A stretch of 64,000 bases of DNA from NCBI GenBank assembly GCA_964621445.1, contig CAZUNO010000007.1, positions 1 through 64,000 of the forward strand. Reading direction: 5' to 3'. The DNA comes from CAZUNO01 sp964621445 [NCBI: Candidatus Hadarchaeota archaeon] (lineage in GTDB: Archaea > CAYQAE01 > CAYVLA01). Positions 62,785 to 64,000 of the stretch are shown in pieces. The notes beneath the pieces were generated by a model that ran no database searches, was not told the origin of the DNA, and saw nothing but the letters and a program-made list of their open reading frames with translations. The translations under genes were made by a program, and so were the position numbers. The stretch's first letter is position 1, and every line of letters begins with the position of its first letter.

Positions 62785-63788
62785 GATTTTTCAGCGAATT
62801 CCACAGCCTTGTCTATTGCCTCCTCAGCCTTCTCTATCTTGCTCTCGTCAAGGACCTTTCTACCGCGGTTATATGGCTTAATATCCACCCCTTTCCTGGC
62901 TAGATACATCTTCTTGGAGTTCATAGCCTTTCGAGAATAGGAGCCAGTGGCTTGGAATCGGACATTGAGGAGTTCTATGGCCTTGAATTGAGCCTTGAGG
63001 GACCTCATCATATCCCCCACCATAAAGGCGTCAAATATCTCCTTTAGGACCTCCGGGTGGGTATTGCATCCTCCACCTATGCAACCACCAGCCCCCAGAA
63101 TTAGGGAGGGCAGGAAAGCCCCTTCATGCCCGGATACCATGGTGAAGTCCCGTCCCAGAGTAGCGTTACACAAGGCACCGAAATACTTCATATCCGAGGT
63201 GGAGTACTTCATTCCCTTTAGATTCTCGAGACCTGCAAGCCTGTTTAGGAGTGAGGGTGTCATTGAATGAGGAGGCTTAACTCCTGGCGGCTGATATATG
63301 ACGATTGGGATGTCTATTGCTCGATCGACCTGCTTGTAGAGGTCGTAGATTTTTTCGGCCATGTTTCTGGCGGGACTCAGCCCCAGTGGCAGCACCACAA
63401 CGCCATCCACTCCCTGCTTTTCCGCGTACTTGCTGAACTCCAGGGTCTCCTCTATGTACTTGCCGTCGTCGGGACGTTTATCCCTCTCCCCGCTGGGGAA
63501 GGTGCCCGAGGTCCCCGAGATGACGTACATGTCCCCTCTGGACTGTTCCACAACCAGGTCGATCATGGTCTGGACCTCTTCATAGCTATAGGTGAACATC
63601 TGGCCGGTCCCGGACCTAACGAAGATGGTGTTTACCGCGCCGGTGTCCCTGTACCAATCCACCAGCGAGCGGTTCCCTCCAAGGTCTAGGGACAGATCCT
63701 CGTTCAACGCGGTTAGCATAGGCGTTATTACCCCGGTCAGGAATTCCGGCATTTCCTTCTCGGTTATGGGATGTGTGAGGTACTCCAT
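62781..63788 (-). CDS. Dihydrodipicolinate synthase/N-acetylneuraminate lyase-family protein
   Basis: 335 residues from ATG 63788. TIM-barrel aldolase with Schiff-base lysine in LKGMKYSTSDM and the loop FVRSGTGQMFTYSYEE in place of the DapA GTTGE loop; GTSGTFP and VVLPLG follow. The DapA arginine and other lysine-pathway marks are not clear, and no dap genes are near, so a sugar-acid or other keto-acid lyase is more likely than DapA. Overlaps the UroD gene end by 4 bp. A GTG at 63848 would extend it by 20 residues. Confidence 0.8.
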   Translation of the reverse strand: MEYLTHPITEKEMPEFLTGVITPMLTALNEDLSLDLGGNRSLVDWYRDTGAVNTIFVRSGTGQMFTYSYEEVQTMIDLVVEQSRGDMYVISGTSGTFPSGERDKRPDDGKYIEETLEFSKYAEKQGVDGVVVLPLGLSPARNMAEKIYDLYKQVDRAIDIPIVIYQPPGVKPPHSMTPSLLNRLAGLENLKGMKYSTSDMKYFGALCNATLGRDFTMVSGHEGAFLPSLILGAGGCIGGGCNTHPEVLKEIFDAFMVGDMMRSLKAQFKAIELLNVRFQATGSYSRKAMNSKKMYLARKGVDIKPYNRGRKVLDESKIEKAEEAIDKAVEFAEKS

Positions 63789-63860
63789 GTTCTCGACTCC
63801 GAATCCGGTGTAAATAAATGTCGGCCACACCTGGAGGTTTTTTGGCACTCAACGGATCGC

Positions 63861-63871
63861 ATTTAAAACGA
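63861..63871. promoter_or_regulatory. AT-rich box between divergent lyase and UroD-family genes
   Basis: ATTTAAAACG is about 32-42 bp before the plus-strand ATG at 63903 and about 73-83 bp from the minus-strand ATG at 63788. It suits the plus-strand gene directly and may serve both. Confidence 0.4.
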
Positions 63872-63902
63872 TCGTGTCGCGGTGAACACAGGAGAAGTTC
63901 CA

Positions 63903-64000
63903 ATGAAGATGCGGGAAAGAGTAATGGAAGCCCTTACCTGGGGTGACCCCGATTATGTTCCCTGGATACCCAAGAGGAACCACACGCCGCGCGATTCCAA
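63903..64000 (+). CDS. Partial UroD-family protein, copy 3, cut by the window end
   Basis: Only 32 codons are present, beginning MKMRERVMEALTWGDPDYVPW, which has the RERVxxALxxxxPDxVP pattern of UroD-family N-termini. AGGAGAAG sits 5 nt upstream of the ATG. It is the third such gene in 10 kb. Confidence 0.6.
   Translation, partial: MKMRERVMEALTWGDPDYVPWIPKRNHTPRDS

Noticed and set aside
62781-63788. Lysine-pathway dapA
   Set aside because: The active-site loop differs from DapA, and the gene is far from dapF and the LL-DAP aminotransferase, among catabolic-type genes.
1-64000. CRISPR arrays, insertion sequences, integrases, attachment sites, rRNA or replication origin
   Set aside because: I saw no regularly spaced repeats, transposase or integrase genes, inverted-repeat ends with target duplications, or rRNA sequence.

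Overview
The window comes from an archaeon. The evidence is: archaeal ribosomal proteins L18e, L13 and S9 followed by RNA polymerase subunit N; a thermosome; an RPA-type single-strand DNA-binding operon; an archaeal fructose-bisphosphate aldolase/phosphatase; split archaeal glutamate synthase subunits; tRNA genes with bulge-helix-bulge type introns and no encoded CCA; and BRE/TATA-like boxes about 25-35 bp upstream of many starts, several of them apparently leaderless. Euryarchaeal, possibly Thermoplasmatota-like, is my best guess, but no single gene settles the lineage. TTG starts are frequent.

Layout. 0-7 kb: tRNA-Arg with a non-canonical intron, central carbon enzymes (FBPA/P, triosephosphate isomerase, a PfkB sugar kinase), thioredoxin, an NfnAB/sulfide-dehydrogenase-like flavoprotein pair, and a tRNA-Gln that appears to carry three introns. 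7-14 kb: RPA operon, small zinc-ribbon and Lrp-RAM proteins, thermosome, ribosomal protein operon. 14-23 kb: PrsW protease, tyrosyl-tRNA synthetase and the first three members of a paralogous family of secreted, membrane-anchored proteins (GATase1-like domain, coiled coil, C-terminal membrane anchor), two of them broken. 23-28.6 kb: a transcobalamin-like pair (alpha/alpha-barrel protein plus DUF4430 protein) in one operon with an ECF transporter and a regulator. 28.6-40 kb: surface beta-propeller, fused GMP synthase, a DegT aminotransferase opposite a large glycoside-hydrolase-like protein, a class II photolyase, and two more family members.

40.9-53.9 kb is a nitrogen island: glnK-amt, lysine genes dapF and an LL-DAP-aminotransferase-like gene, a five-gene glutamate synthase operon, an AbrB-PhoU fusion, hisC and glnA. 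Three of its promoters (amt, glutamate synthase operon, glnA) carry paired AATACGTATT-like palindromes whose centres are exactly 19 bp apart, suggesting an undescribed nitrogen regulon. 54-64 kb: a sixth family member, three uroporphyrinogen-decarboxylase-family genes (one cut by the window end), a broken secreted protein, a dihydrolipoamide-dehydrogenase-like flavoprotein, an esterase and a DapA-family lyase, perhaps a catabolic cluster.

The observations I consider most worth following are the triple-intron tRNA, the six-copy membrane-anchored family with its invariant MR-x-Y-x-PR motif, the split transcobalamin-like ECF locus, and the paired TACGTA sites.
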